Shown in pieces: positions 1-8,572 of a stretch of 64,000 nucleotides of DNA. The position numbers were made by a program, and so were the translations under genes. The notes under the pieces are model-generated. The model made no database searches. It saw only the letters and a program-made list of their open reading frames with translations, and was not told where the DNA came from. The stretch comes from Candidatus Nanopelagicales bacterium (GTDB taxonomy: Bacteria; Actinomycetota; Actinomycetes; S36-B12). The first letter of the stretch is position 1, and each line of letters begins with the position of its first letter. Location: positions 322,219 through 386,218 of the forward strand of contig JAGYJJ010000005.1 of the NCBI GenBank assembly GCA_018402235.1, in the 5' to 3' direction.

Positions 1-464
1 GGCATGTGGAAGATCGCGTTGCCACTCGTCGTCTTCTGCACGTTCTGCCAAGTGACAGTTGACAGGTCGTAGCGATAGTTGCTGGAAACCCCGTCCTTTC
101 CGAGGGCTTCCTGGAGACCGGGTATGCCATCCCAGTCGAGTTGGATACCCGCGGAAACGACCAATCGGTCGTAACCCACCACGCGGCCACCCGCCGTTGT
201 GACGGTATGCGCGTCGGGGTCCACCGACACAACGGAGTCCTTGATCCAGGTGACCCCTGCCGGCATAACCGACGCCATGGGCCGTGCGCTCTCGGGGGCC
301 TTGGCTCGACCGCCACCCACCAGCGTCCATAACGGTTGGTAGTAGTGCGTGTCTGCGGGCTCGATGAGCGCGACATCCGCGACGCCGGCCTTCTTCAAGC
401 GAGCGGCCACCGTGATGCCACCCGTCCCGCCGCCGATGATCACGATCTGGTGCTTGTGGTTCAT
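1..464 (-). CDS. Sulfide:quinone oxidoreductase-like FAD flavoprotein (partial)
   Basis: Only the N-terminal ~154 residues are in the window; the 3' end lies beyond base 1. The ATG at 464 follows an AGGAG-type ribosome site. Residues 6-20 hold a dinucleotide-binding glycine motif (IGGGTGG). It is followed by the HYYQPLW stretch typical of the sulfide:quinone oxidoreductase family and by a second FAD contact (YDRLVVSAG, about residue 100). Family members oxidise sulfide at the membrane and pass electrons to quinone. The redox cysteines that would prove this are outside the window, so a general NAD(P)/FAD oxidoreductase remains possible. It is divergent from a GntR regulator and a TauE-type exporter, which supports a role in sulfur handling. 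Confidence 0.75.
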   Translation of the reverse strand, partial: MNHKHQIVIIGGGTGGITVAARLKKAGVADVALIEPADTHYYQPLWTLVGGGRAKAPESARPMASVMPAGVTWIKDSVVSVDPDAHTVTTAGGRVVGYDRLVVSAGIQLDWDGIPGLQEALGKDGVSSNYRYDLSTVTWQNVQKTTSGNAIFHM

Positions 465-508
465 GTGTGCTCCTGGCTAGTCGCGTGGATACAACTCTAG
501 ATAGACAA

Positions 509-527
509 ATGTACGTACATCCGTACA
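509..527. promoter_or_regulatory. Probable GntR operator between divergent genes
   Basis: The 73-bp gap between the flavoprotein and the GntR gene contains the perfect 12-bp palindrome ATGTACGTACAT at 509-520, followed at once by a further GTACA half-site (523-527). Overlapping TGTAC/GTACA half-sites are compatible with HutC-type GntR binding. Its position in the shared promoter suggests autoregulation and control of both directions. This is inferred from symmetry and location only. Confidence 0.5.
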
Positions 528-537
528 ATGGCAGATT

Positions 538-1338
538 GTGACGCCCCCCGCAGCCGTTTCCCTCACTCCAATCGCCGGCCCGGTGCTGCCGGACCGAACC
601 AGTCCGGTCCCGCTGTGGGCCCAGGTGAGTGCCGACATCCGAAGACGGGTGGCCGAGGGGGCATTCGATACCGGATTCCCCGGGGAGATCGCCCTGACCG
701 AGCAGTACGACGTCAGCCGGCACACCATCCGCGAGGCGCTGCGGGTCCTGCGCCACGAGGGCCTGCTGCGCAGCGAACGCGGCCGCGGCACCACCATCGA
801 ACAGAACTCCTACTCACAAAACCTTGGCACCTTGTACTCCCTGTTCCGCACGATCGAAGACCAGGGGGTTTCCCAGCGCAGTGAGGTCCGGCGCCTGAAC
901 ACCACAACCAATGCCTCCGTTGCTGCGAACTTGCAACGCGCGGCAAACGACGAACTTGTGGTGCTCGAACGCATTCGCTTCGCCGGGGATGAACCCCTGG
1001 CAGTCGACACCGCGTGGCTACCCAAGGATGTGGCAGCTGCGTTGTTAAAAGTGGACTTCACCCGCGGTGGGCTATACGACGCTTTGGCTTCGGCGTGCGG
1101 CGTCCGGCCCGACGCCGGCCAAGAACGCGTGACGGCACAAACCGCGCCTGCCCATGTCGCCGACATCCTGCACCTGCCCGCCGACGTCGCTCTCTTATAT
1201 ATCGAGCGCACCGCACTTGCCGGTGATGTTCCCGTTGAATGGCGCGAGACATACATCCGGGGTGATCGTTTCAGTTTCGAAGCCGAGTGGCGCCCGGGTG
1301 TTTCCACCATCACACCCATGACCGACACCAACAACTAA
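538..1338 (+). CDS. GntR/HutC-family transcriptional regulator with UTRA domain
   Basis: A 266-residue protein with an N-terminal winged helix-turn-helix (about residues 24-92; the SRHTIREALRVLRHEG stretch is the family signature) and a C-terminal UTRA ligand-binding domain (about 100-255). HutC-subfamily proteins bind small effectors and release DNA. The start taken is the GTG at 538; a slightly later start is possible because the first ~20 residues are low in structure. It sits 18 bp upstream of a TauE-type permease, probably in one transcript, and is divergent from the SQR-like gene. The likely inducer is a sulfur compound handled by its neighbours, an inference from context. Confidence 0.88.
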   Translation: MTPPAAVSLTPIAGPVLPDRTSPVPLWAQVSADIRRRVAEGAFDTGFPGEIALTEQYDVSRHTIREALRVLRHEGLLRSERGRGTTIEQNSYSQNLGTLYSLFRTIEDQGVSQRSEVRRLNTTTNASVAANLQRAANDELVVLERIRFAGDEPLAVDTAWLPKDVAAALLKVDFTRGGLYDALASACGVRPDAGQERVTAQTAPAHVADILHLPADVALLYIERTALAGDVPVEWRETYIRGDRFSFEAEWRPGVSTITPMTDTNN

Positions 1339-1356
1339 AGATTCTCGGGAGCACGA

Positions 1357-2367
1357 ATGGTCATCCTCGCTGCAGCATTGGCCCTGTTCATCGGCGCCGC
1401 CGTTGGCCTCCTTGGAGGTGGCGGATCGATTCTCACCACACCGCTGTTGGTGTACGTGGTGGGCTTCGACGCCAAGCAGGCCATCACTGCAAGCTTGTTC
1501 GTAGTAGCAGTCACGTCCGTCTTCGGTCTCATCGCGCATGCGCGTGCCGGACGTGTGCGCTGGCGGATGGGTTTGATCTTCGGATCGGCAGGCATGGTCG
1601 GTGCATTCATCGGTGGTCAAATTGGCGCGCTATTGCCAGGAGCACTTCTGCTTGCTGCCTTCTCGGTGATGATGGGTGTGACCGCCGTTGCCATGATCCG
1701 CGGACGCAAGCAGGTTAAGGGTCACGGGCCGCATAAGGGGCTTCCGCTATTTCGCATCATCTTGGACGGATTGATCGTCGGGTTGGTCACCGGTCTCGTG
1801 GGAGCTGGCGGTGGCTTCCTCGTTGTTCCCGCCCTCGCACTCCTTGGTGGATTACCGATGCCGAACGCCGTCGCAACGAGTCTGCTCGTGGTGGCCATGA
1901 AGTCCTTCGCCGGATTTTTCGGCTATGCGCTCAAGTTCGGCGGAGACTCCTTCGTCTCGATCAACACGGCAACTGTCACTTTGACCGATGGCGGAAGTAT
2001 CTGGCCAGTGACATTGATCGTCACCGGCATGGCCGTCATTGGCGCAATCATCGGTAGTCGGATCGTGGGCAAGATCCACCCAGATCTACTTCGCAAGGTA
2101 TTCGGCTGGTTCGTGCTGGTGATGGCGGTGTTCATCCTCAGTCAGCAGATCGGCGGGTCCCTCTACGACTTCGCCAGCCAGGGAACACTTCAAGCAATCG
2201 AAGTGATCGGCGGAATCATCGCCGTCGTGGCCTTCTTCACCTGGATCATCCGACGGCCCATCAAGGAGTCGATAGCCGACTTCGACGAACCGGAGATTGC
2301 GCTCGAGTCCGATGATCCTTCCTCTGGAGAGGGATCTACCAGCGGGGGATCGCCTTCCCGGGATTGA
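1357..2367 (+). CDS. TauE/SafE-family sulfite/organosulfur permease
   Basis: A 336-residue polytopic membrane protein with about eight hydrophobic segments and two copies of the family's glycine-rich motif (GLLGGGGSIL near the N-terminus, GLVGAGGGFL near residue 150). TauE/SafE proteins move sulfite, sulfoacetate or related anions across the cytoplasmic membrane. A GGGAG site precedes the ATG at 1357, only 18 bp after the GntR stop. The acidic C-terminal tail is cytoplasmic and not conserved. Paired with an SQR-like flavoprotein it would fit export of oxidised sulfur. The end overlaps the convergent FAD-oxidase gene by 32 bp. Confidence 0.88.
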   Translation: MVILAAALALFIGAAVGLLGGGGSILTTPLLVYVVGFDAKQAITASLFVVAVTSVFGLIAHARAGRVRWRMGLIFGSAGMVGAFIGGQIGALLPGALLLAAFSVMMGVTAVAMIRGRKQVKGHGPHKGLPLFRIILDGLIVGLVTGLVGAGGGFLVVPALALLGGLPMPNAVATSLLVVAMKSFAGFFGYALKFGGDSFVSINTATVTLTDGGSIWPVTLIVTGMAVIGAIIGSRIVGKIHPDLLRKVFGWFVLVMAVFILSQQIGGSLYDFASQGTLQAIEVIGGIIAVVAFFTWIIRRPIKESIADFDEPEIALESDDPSSGEGSTSGGSPSRD

Positions 2368-3704
2368 GGATGCCCCGCGGATCAAGGGCTTCCTTGATCC
2401 GCGAGTGCAGGTCGATTTGAACATCGTCGAGTTCTTTGGCAAGGGCCTCGCGTTTGAGTGAACCCACGCCGTGCTCACCGGTGATGGTGCCTTCGTTAGC
2501 GAGCGCAACATCCAAGATCTCATCGAAGGCAATCAGAGCGCGTGCAGAAGCGTCGGCATCGCCGCGCGGAGTGACGATCGTCGGGTGCAGATTGCCATCG
2601 CCCGCGTGACCGAAAGTAGCGATGCGGACGTCGTGGCGCGCTGCTACCTCTTGGATTTGCACCATGGTGTCTGCGAGCCGCGTTCGCGGAACGGCAACAT
2701 CGTCGAGCAACCAGTCGCCGGCTGATTCCAGTGCTGGAATCACCATGCGGCGTGCCCCGACAAGCATCTCCGCTTCTTCCGGATCCTCGGACACGAAAGT
2801 CTCCGACGCCCCGCCCGCCTCGCATATTTCACCGAGACGTCGAGCATCGCTTTCCGCACCCGGTGAATCGAACTGCCCGATGAGCAGCGCACCCGCGGAG
2901 GTGTCCAGCCCCATCGATCGCCACTCTTCAACGGCCACGATCGAGGTGTTGTCCATCAACTCCAACATGCTTGGACGCAGTTCATTCATGATCGAACTCA
3001 CCGCTCGTCCTGCTTCACTGATGTCGGAGAAAACGGCAACTACCGTGGTGGGCGTTGGTGGAATCGGCCCTAGGCGCAAGCGCGCCATTGTCACGATTCC
3101 CAACGTGCCCTCACTGCCGACCATCAGCCCGGTGAGGTCGTAACCGGCCACACCCTTGATGGTCTTGCGGCCCATACGGGTAATGCGCCCGTCGGCGAGC
3201 ACCACCTCCAGGCCCAGGACCGCATCTCGCGTAACGCCGTACTTCACGCAGCACAGGCCGCCTGCATTGGTATTGACGTTGCCACCGATTGAACAGAAGT
3301 CCTTCGACGCAGGATCAGGGGCGTACCAAAGACCGTGCTGGGCCACGTGGTCACGCAACTCGGTGTTGTAGATGCCCGGCTGGGTCTCAACGAAGCCATT
3401 TCCTTCATCCACCACCAACACATCGCGCATCTTCTCCACGCACACGATGAGCGAACCATCGATCGCGTTTGAGCCTCCCGACAGACCCGACCCAGCTCCC
3501 CGTGGCACCACCGGGACACGGTGCTCATAAGCGGCGGCGAGAACTGCGGAGACCTGCTCAGTTGTCCGCGGAAAGACAACGGCGATTGGCTCACCGGCAG
3601 GAGACCCGGTGGATCGATCCCGCTGGTACGTGGGAAGACCGATCGGGATCGGTCACCACATCGTCGTCGGCCAAGGCAGCACCGCACGCGGCAAGGACTT
3701 GCAT
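2336..3704 (-). CDS. GlcD-type FAD-linked oxidase (glycolate/D-lactate family), frame break near 3633
   Basis: FAD-binding type 4 protein oxidising a 2-hydroxyacid such as glycolate or D-lactate. The VPRGAGSGLSGG flavin signature, the GYDLTGLMVGSEGTLG loop and the GEHGVGSLK C-terminus are all present. The frame holding these has no start codon upstream of 3511, yet homologous sequence continues to about 3640 (AVVFPRTTEQVSAVL). A different frame supplies the expected N-terminus from an ATG at 3704 (ALADDDVVTDPDR). Dropping one C from the GGG run (plus strand) at 3632-3634 joins both parts into about 456 residues, the normal family length. Only 64 bp separate it from the divergent oxygenase gene. 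The iron-sulfur partner GlcF is not nearby. Confidence 0.82.
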
Positions 3705-3768
3705 CTTCGGGAGTCACGCCCAGACGCTACCGCCCCGCGACCGGACTCGCTTGTGCCAGCATTCGTGT

Positions 3769-4601
3769 GTGATCCCCGTCATCAGTGTGGCCGAGCTCGA
3801 CACACACCCCCAATCCGTCGGCTCAGCCATCATCGAGGCCTACGCGTCACTCGGATTCGCCTACGTGGTCGATCACTCCATTGACCTCGACCTGCAGGCA
3901 GAAGTCTTCGAGATGTCTCGTCGTTTCCACGCGCTACGGGAGGTGGACAAACGCCGTATCGAGGTCAACCGATTCCACCGCGGATATGTTCCGTTTGCTA
4001 CATCAACTGATCGGACCTCAACCCTGGGCGAGGCGAAGAAGCCGAACCTCAGCGAGTCATTTCTCATGCTCAGGGAAGTGTCGGACGATCATCTCGATGT
4101 TCGCGACGACATTTACCTGGCTGGCCCGAACCAGTGGCCAGCACAGCCCGCTGGATTCCGGCAAGTCGTCACGGCTTACAACCAATCTCTGGGCGCCTTC
4201 GCCCTGCAAATTATCTCGGCTATTGATCAGGCGCTGGGCACCGCAGACTCGATAACCCGTTGGTTCGATGAACCCACCACCTGGCTGCGGCTGCTGCGTA
4301 CCCGCCGCAGGACCCCCAGGCTCCCGAGGACGAATTCGGCAGTGCCCCGCATACGGATTTCGGGGCGATCACCTTGCTCGCGCAGGACGATGTCGGTGGC
4401 TTGAGTGTCAGCACGCCCCAAGGCGCCTGGGCGGATGTTCCACCGCTTCCAGGAGCGTTCGTGATGAATGTTGGTGATGTCCTGCATCGCTGGTCTGGCG
4501 GTCGGATGATCTCCACTCCACATCGCGTGACGAACCGCTCGGGCATGGAGCGCTACTCGATTCCCTTTCTTCTTCGATCCATCCATGCGGGCGCCGCTTG
4601 A
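3769..4601 (+). CDS. Isopenicillin-N-synthase-like 2-oxoglutarate/Fe(II) oxygenase, frame break near 4298
   Basis: Non-haem iron dioxygenase of the isopenicillin N synthase-like family, which hydroxylates or desaturates small molecules using 2-oxoglutarate. The GTG at 3769 opens a typical DIOX_N region (VIPVISVAELD, then GFAYVVDHSID). The frame is lost after DEPTTWLRLL near 4298 and resumes in another frame with the catalytic core: HTDFGAITLL (iron ligands His and Asp), VGDVLHRWSGG (third iron ligand His) and ERYSIPFL (Arg and Ser for 2-oxoglutarate). One missing base around 4296-4301 would restore about 278 residues. The natural substrate cannot be read from sequence. Confidence 0.8.
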
Positions 4602-4770
4602 TCTAGATGATCCAACCGGAGCGACGTTCGGCGACTATGTTCGGCACCATCTAGAGGGGTCATATGACCAGCACAAGGTGACCCCTTGATCTCCTACAAG
4701 TTGAACTCCTACAGGCCCGAACGAATTCCTGTCCACGACGGGTTGCACGGTGCAGACGTTTCCTTGCCCA

Positions 4771-4899
4771 GTCGGAATTCGCGGCGCGTCGTCCCTCCAC
4801 CAACAAAACAGCAACTCCTCACGAGTGATTTATCTCGGCCAGCGGGCGCCGGCCAGGTCAATTGAGGTTATGCAGACCGACACCGGACGCCCGGCCCCG
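4771..4899 (+). repeat. Direct repeat copy 1 (left border of the tRNA-Arg island)
   Basis: About 130 bp nearly identical to 7705-7837, with the same orientation, scattered substitutions and one or two indels. Shared landmarks are GTCGGAATTCGCGGCG, CCCTCCACCAACAAAAC, ATTTATCTCGGCCAGCGG and CAATTGAGGTTATGCAGACC. Copy 2 leads directly into tRNA-Arg(CCT); copy 1 ends at a GGCCCCG matching only the first seven bases of that tRNA. Similarity is therefore lost exactly where the tRNA would begin. Confidence 0.85.
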
Positions 4900-4916
4900 G
4901 GCGCGTCTGCATAACC
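4866..4916. repeat. Nested hairpin at the end of repeat copy 1
   Basis: Perfect 12-bp outer arms (GGTTATGCAGAC at 4866-4877 and its complement at 4905-4916) enclose a second perfect 7-bp stem with a 2-nt loop (CGCCCGG-CC-CCGGGCG, 4888-4903). The left outer arm is part of the direct repeat; the right arm is absent from copy 2. A short T run (ACTTTT) follows on the plus strand, so it could act as a terminator, or it could be a recombination-end structure. Confidence 0.65.
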
Positions 4917-4996
4917 ACTTTTAGCGAGGGGTATCCGATCGGTCATCCACTCGTATGTTGTCCGTTTTGAAAATAATCAAGTTCGAAATGGGAAAC

Positions 4997-5044
4997 GCCT
5001 TGAGGCGCGGATCTGGTGGGGGTACCAAATCCGCGACTCAAGGC
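4997..5044 (-). terminator. Long-stem terminator of the secreted repeat-protein gene
   Basis: Arms of 16 bp (4997-5012 and 5029-5044) pair with a single mismatch around a 16-nt loop. On the minus strand it begins 15 bases after the TAG at 5060-5062 that ends the repaired repeat-protein frame. This position supports that gene end. Confidence 0.75.
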
Positions 5045-5059
5045 CATACGTTCGGAGTA

Positions 5060-6563
5060 CTACCTCCGCTTAAAGTTAACGATCCGTTGCTTTGTTGATC
5101 CCAGCTCACTGATCTGCACGCTGCGCAACTGACCCGCCTGCTCAAAGGTCAACGTCCGCACCTGGTCAACTCGGAACCGAGTGAGCGTCTGCGGCTTCAT
5201 GGCTCGCAAAACCGAGGCTGGGATCGCCTGGATTTGCGTCCGAATCGAAGTTGCGTCACCTGACTGGGATTGAGCGCCTTCATCTGAGCAGTGCTCATCG
5301 CAGCGAACGCTGCCGGCGGCAATGCAGCCAGTTGAGCCGGGCTGAATTGCTGTACCTGGCTCGGTGTTGAGTCAAGCACCAGATTCACCTGCTCCTGAAC
5401 CACCTGTTCTTGAGTTGGTTCCGGAGCCGTTACTGATGCTGGCGCTGGCGCTGGAGCCGTTGCAGGTGCCGGTGCCGGTGCTGGTGCAGGTGCTGGCGCT
5501 GGTGCTGGCGCTGGCGCCGGTGCCGGTGCGGCCCCAGACACGCCGGTCACTGATGCGGCGCCGTTGGCCATGGTCGCTGCCTTGACTAGGACGGTGTTGT
5601 CCGCACCCGACAAGCTGCTCAGCCCGGTGATACTTACAACCGTGTCACTGGTACGAGTGAAGCACCTGCGGCTAAAGCAGCCGCATCAGTACCACCGAAG
5701 GTGAAATCAGCAGCGACAATCGTGCCAGTCTTAAATGTACCGTCAGTCAACGTGATTGTGGCTTGCGTATCTGCCGTATTCATCGTGAACGCAGGAGAAG
5801 TGATCGGTGCAATGAGTGATGTGCCGGTTACTGATGCGGCGCCGTTGGCCATGGTCGTCGCCAAGACCAGGACGGTGTTGTTGTTCGCACCCGTCAAGTT
5901 GCTCAACCCGGTGATCGTCACGACAGTATCGCTCGTGCGAGTGAAAGTACCTAATCGCAAAGCAGCCGCATCAGCGCCACCGAAAGTGAAATCATCAGCA
6001 TCAATGTCACCGGCCTTAAACGTGCCACCGGTCAACGTAATCGTCGCAGCATTATCAGCAGCAAACATCGTGAAAGCCGCAGACGTCACATCCACCTTTG
6101 CCTGCGAGAGTGTAATTGTTGATGTACTCAAATTACCGCCCGTCGCAGCAGCATCCAGAACAGTTGCAGTTGTGGCTCCGGATAACCCAGAGACTCCTGA
6201 GATGGTAATGACTGTGTTGCCTGTCCTCGTCCATGTGCCAAGCTGCAACGCATCATTATTGATATCAAAAGTCGTGTTTGTCTTCACGGTCTCAGCCCCG
6301 GCCCACGTCTCGCCGGTTGCGGGAGTCAAAGTCAGAACAAATTGGTTACTAGTGACAAGCAAGGTCTCAGGAGGCGAAATTGCTGTTGCAGCTTGCGCTG
6401 GCGCCGCCACGCCAACAATGAGACCTGACACGACTACGGCGAATGCCGAGAGCATTGCCATGAACTTACGAGCGGTTAGATTCCGCCCCCCTAGACCGCT
6501 GTCTTGGAGACGTTTCTTGGCTTCTCCGTGATCGCGATGCGCTTTCATCCGCTGTAAACTCAT
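5060..6563 (-). CDS. Secreted beta-repeat protein with Pro-Ala linker, two frame breaks
   Basis: Starts at ATG 6563 after GGTGGAAG. A basic N-terminus is followed by a hydrophobic signal (AFAVVVSGLIVGVAAPAQAA, cleavage near residue 59). Then come about three ~85-residue repeats built on AFTM...ATITLTGGTFKAGD, ADDFTFGG.DAAAL and TRTSDTVV.ITGLS, ending MANGAASVTG; these look like extracellular beta-sandwich repeats. An alternating Ala-Pro stretch of about 30 residues leads to a helical C-terminus. Frame one ends at 5634 because a base is missing near 5661 within a repeat whose sister copy is intact. A second missing base near 5248 restores a tail ending just before the hairpin at 4997-5044. Total about 500 residues. 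It is probably a cell-surface or adhesin-like protein; no enzyme motif is seen. Base use is lower in GC than the neighbours. Confidence 0.7.
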
Positions 6564-6722
6564 ATGACTTCCACCCTATTGTTGTCTTCTCTTATGCAAA
6601 GAAGAGTGAGGCGTTTTCTACACCACACTTGAGTGTGCTGAAATAGGTGGCGTTCAGCCTTCTGAGAATGTTCATTTAATCTGGTTACATGTTCATTACT
6701 TCGCAACGCGAGGTGGGGCTGA

Positions 6723-7526
6723 CTAGAAAACAGCGTTCTTTGGCGCTTCCGCTAACCCCAGCAAATGCGCTGCTTTACGTGCATCAACTCGAGTGTGAAC
6801 GCCGAGGTAGTCATAAATCGCCATGGTTTCTTGTCTAATGGTTGACTCGCTGAAACCAACTCGAACAGCGATCTGTCGATTAGCCAAGCCTTCGGCCAGT
6901 AGTAGTAGGACAGCCGATTGGCGTTCGGTGAGCTGATCCGGAACGAAGTCGTGTGGTGAACTCCCCCGAGAGGCACCAAGAGACTGGGGCTTTGGAGATT
7001 GAGGATCTGATCCAGGGGGAACCGTTGATGCCCACCCGCCTGCTAGTGAAAGACTCAGCGCAAGGGCTACCGCCAACATTGTTACTTCACCTTGTTCGCG
7101 ATCATTCAGCGGATGATTACCTGAAACAATAAATACGCCGACGGGCGTTAGGTTTGAGATCAGTGGCACAGCCATCAAGTGCGCTAATTCTGGGATTGCT
7201 AAGGCGATGTGTGGAAACCGCTCAGCTACTTCCGACGCAGAGGAGCAAACCACGATCCGTTGCTCGCGGATTGCCAAAGATGATGGAAGTGAATCCCATA
7301 CGTTGATGACACCGAAGGCACGAGTGACTTGGTCGGTGTACCCGAATTGACCAGAAAACGTAATAGCTCCATCGTTAGCAAGGTGACCTATGGCCGCCTG
7401 CTGGATCGGATCAGCGCCAGGCCAGGTAAAGACCAAGTGCCTGCAAATTTGATCTAATTCAGGACGCGTCGTGAGAAAACTCAAAAGTCGCATGGTGCTC
7501 GAAAGCGATCCGCGTGATTCGTCCAC
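6723..7526 (-). CDS. LuxR-family regulator with GAF-like sensor half
   Basis: A 267-residue protein. The C-terminal ~65 residues are a LuxR-type helix-turn-helix (LTERQSAVLLLLAEGLANRQIA, then GFSESTIRQETMAIYDYLGV). The preceding ~180 residues resemble a GAF-like ligand domain (LMAVPLISNLTPVGVFIVSG). No receiver aspartate is seen, so it is not a classical response regulator. The start is taken at GTG 7526; an ATG 33 bp downstream is an alternative. It lies upstream of and on the same strand as the secreted repeat protein inside the direct-repeat-bracketed island, so it may control that gene (inference). Confidence 0.8.
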   Translation of the reverse strand: MDESRGSLSSTMRLLSFLTTRPELDQICRHLVFTWPGADPIQQAAIGHLANDGAITFSGQFGYTDQVTRAFGVINVWDSLPSSLAIREQRIVVCSSASEVAERFPHIALAIPELAHLMAVPLISNLTPVGVFIVSGNHPLNDREQGEVTMLAVALALSLSLAGGWASTVPPGSDPQSPKPQSLGASRGSSPHDFVPDQLTERQSAVLLLLAEGLANRQIAVRVGFSESTIRQETMAIYDYLGVHTRVDARKAAHLLGLAEAPKNAVF

Positions 7527-7704
7527 TTGACTGAATCAAGCCCCCCAACTCTGTTTCCAACCGGTAGCCGAATTACCACCAATGAGGGTCGCCTATGAAT
7601 GTTCTTGAACGGTATCCCGGAAAGAAATGAATAGCAAATGGATGGGCGGTCGGTGCTGAAACCCGCCAAATCCGCCCCGATCGGGCCAAAAGCGGTCACA
7701 GAAA

Positions 7705-7837
7705 GTCGGAATTCGCGGCGAGCCGTCCCTCCACCAACAAAACGGCAACTTCTCACGAGTAGATTTATCTCGGCCAGCGGGCGCCGGCCAGGTCAATTGA
7801 GGTTATGCAGACCAACACGCAGACGCCCCCGGCCCCG
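7705..7837 (+). repeat. Direct repeat copy 2, running into tRNA-Arg
   Basis: Counterpart of 4771-4899 in the same orientation. It covers the 5' flank and the first seven bases of tRNA-Arg(CCT). The 304-bp stretch 7527-7830 holds no gene; this copy and the tRNA promoter fill its right half. Confidence 0.85.
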
Positions 7838-7903
7838 TAGCTCAGGGGATAGAGCGTCGGTTTCCTAAACCGTGCGTCGCAGGTTCGAATCCTGCCGGGG
7901 CCA
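7831..7903 (+). tRNA. tRNA-Arg (anticodon CCT)
   Basis: A 73-nt cloverleaf. Acceptor GGCCCCG pairs with CGGGGCC, the anticodon loop TTCCTAA gives CCT reading AGG, and the T loop is TTCGAAT. The first pair of the anticodon stem is a T-T mismatch. No CCA is encoded. It is the right border of the repeat-bracketed island. Confidence 0.95.
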
Positions 7904-7918
7904 CATACGTCGAGTCCA

Positions 7919-8212
7919 CTATCGGGTGAGCACTCCGAACACAGCAGCAAGAGCAAGGAGCAGCACACACGCAACAACGATGGCAGGGACTACCGCGGAG
8001 AAGCCCTGCGGGTTGTGTCGAAGCGGTCGAGATCTCATCAGGGTGAGAACGCCGATTGTTGCGACCGGCACAACGAGGATCACCACACTCCACGGAGATC
8101 CAGCGAAGAACAGCCTTTCGACGAGCAGCGAGGCAACAAAGGCCACCATGAGGGTTCGCGCCCAGGCGAATCTGGTCCGACCAGCGGGGTCATCAAACGG
8201 GACATCGCTCAT
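7919..8212 (-). CDS. DUF202-family small membrane protein (second copy)
   Basis: A 97-residue protein from ATG 8212 with a conserved N-terminal amphipathic stretch (GRTRFAWARTLMVAFVASLLVERL) and three hydrophobic helices, fitting the DUF202/YidH-like membrane family. The start is 9 bp after the stop of a related gene, so both are probably in one transcript at the 3' end of the osmoprotectant operon. The biochemical role is unknown. The stop lies 15 bp from the tRNA-Arg 3' end. Confidence 0.75.
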   Translation of the reverse strand: MSDVPFDDPAGRTRFAWARTLMVAFVASLLVERLFFAGSPWSVVILVVPVATIGVLTLMRSRPLRHNPQGFSAVVPAIVVACVLLLALAAVFGVLTR

Positions 8213-8220
8213 GATCGCGT

Positions 8221-8557
8221 TTAGCCGAAGGTGAGGAGAAGCGCGATCGCCAATGCGAACACAGCCAACATGGCCCCGATGATCATGAGCGTGAGGGATG
8301 AGTTCATCCGGGTGCCGTTGCGCATCGCTTGATCGGCTCGACGCCACTGCACAATGCCGAGCACTGCAACAATCGCACCAAGTGTGATCGCGAAGACACC
8401 GAGGAAAGCAACAAGATCGCGTGCTCCTGCAACCACCACGAACTGATCGAGGGCAACACCGCCGGCTACGAGCGAGCGCCGTGCGCATCCACGCGAGAAA
8501 CGTGCGTTCGTTAGCGAGGAGGAAGCGGTAATCGACTTCCTGGCGTGAGTCGGGCAC
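8221..8557 (-). CDS. DUF202-family membrane protein (YidH-like), frame break near 8470
   Basis: The N-terminus reads VDYRFLLANERTFLAWMRTALA, the DUF202 signature. The frame then leaves the family and continues in another frame as LVAGGVALDQFVVV and two further transmembrane helices to the stop at 8221. Repairing an indel near 8466-8474 gives about 112 residues with three helices, the usual length. The GTG at 8557 lies 15 bp after the stop of the ABC permease gene. The role of DUF202 pairs is not established. Confidence 0.75.
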
Positions 8558-8572
8558 GTTCCGACTGTAGGG

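Larger units (their letters stand above)
4602..4996. other. Intergenic region, no gene; palindromes and repeat copy
   Basis: About 395 bp without a convincing coding region. It contains a perfect 12-bp palindrome GGTCATATGACC at 4658-4669, a short CAAGG...CCTTG hairpin at 4674-4688 that may end the oxygenase transcript, repeat copy 1 from 4771 and the nested hairpin at 4866-4916. The sequence after 4917 is AT-richer than its surroundings. Confidence 0.6.

Noticed and set aside
5701..6531. A 276-residue open frame antisense to the secreted repeat protein
   Set aside because: It is the complement of a repetitive gene with a biased codon pattern. It has no ribosome site or recognisable domain, and the minus strand carries signal peptide and repeats.
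4771..7837. Direct repeats as attL/attR of an integrative element
   Set aside because: No integrase or excisionase is present, and the repeat covers the tRNA 5' flank, not its 3' end. Kept as a finding but not annotated as a mobile element.
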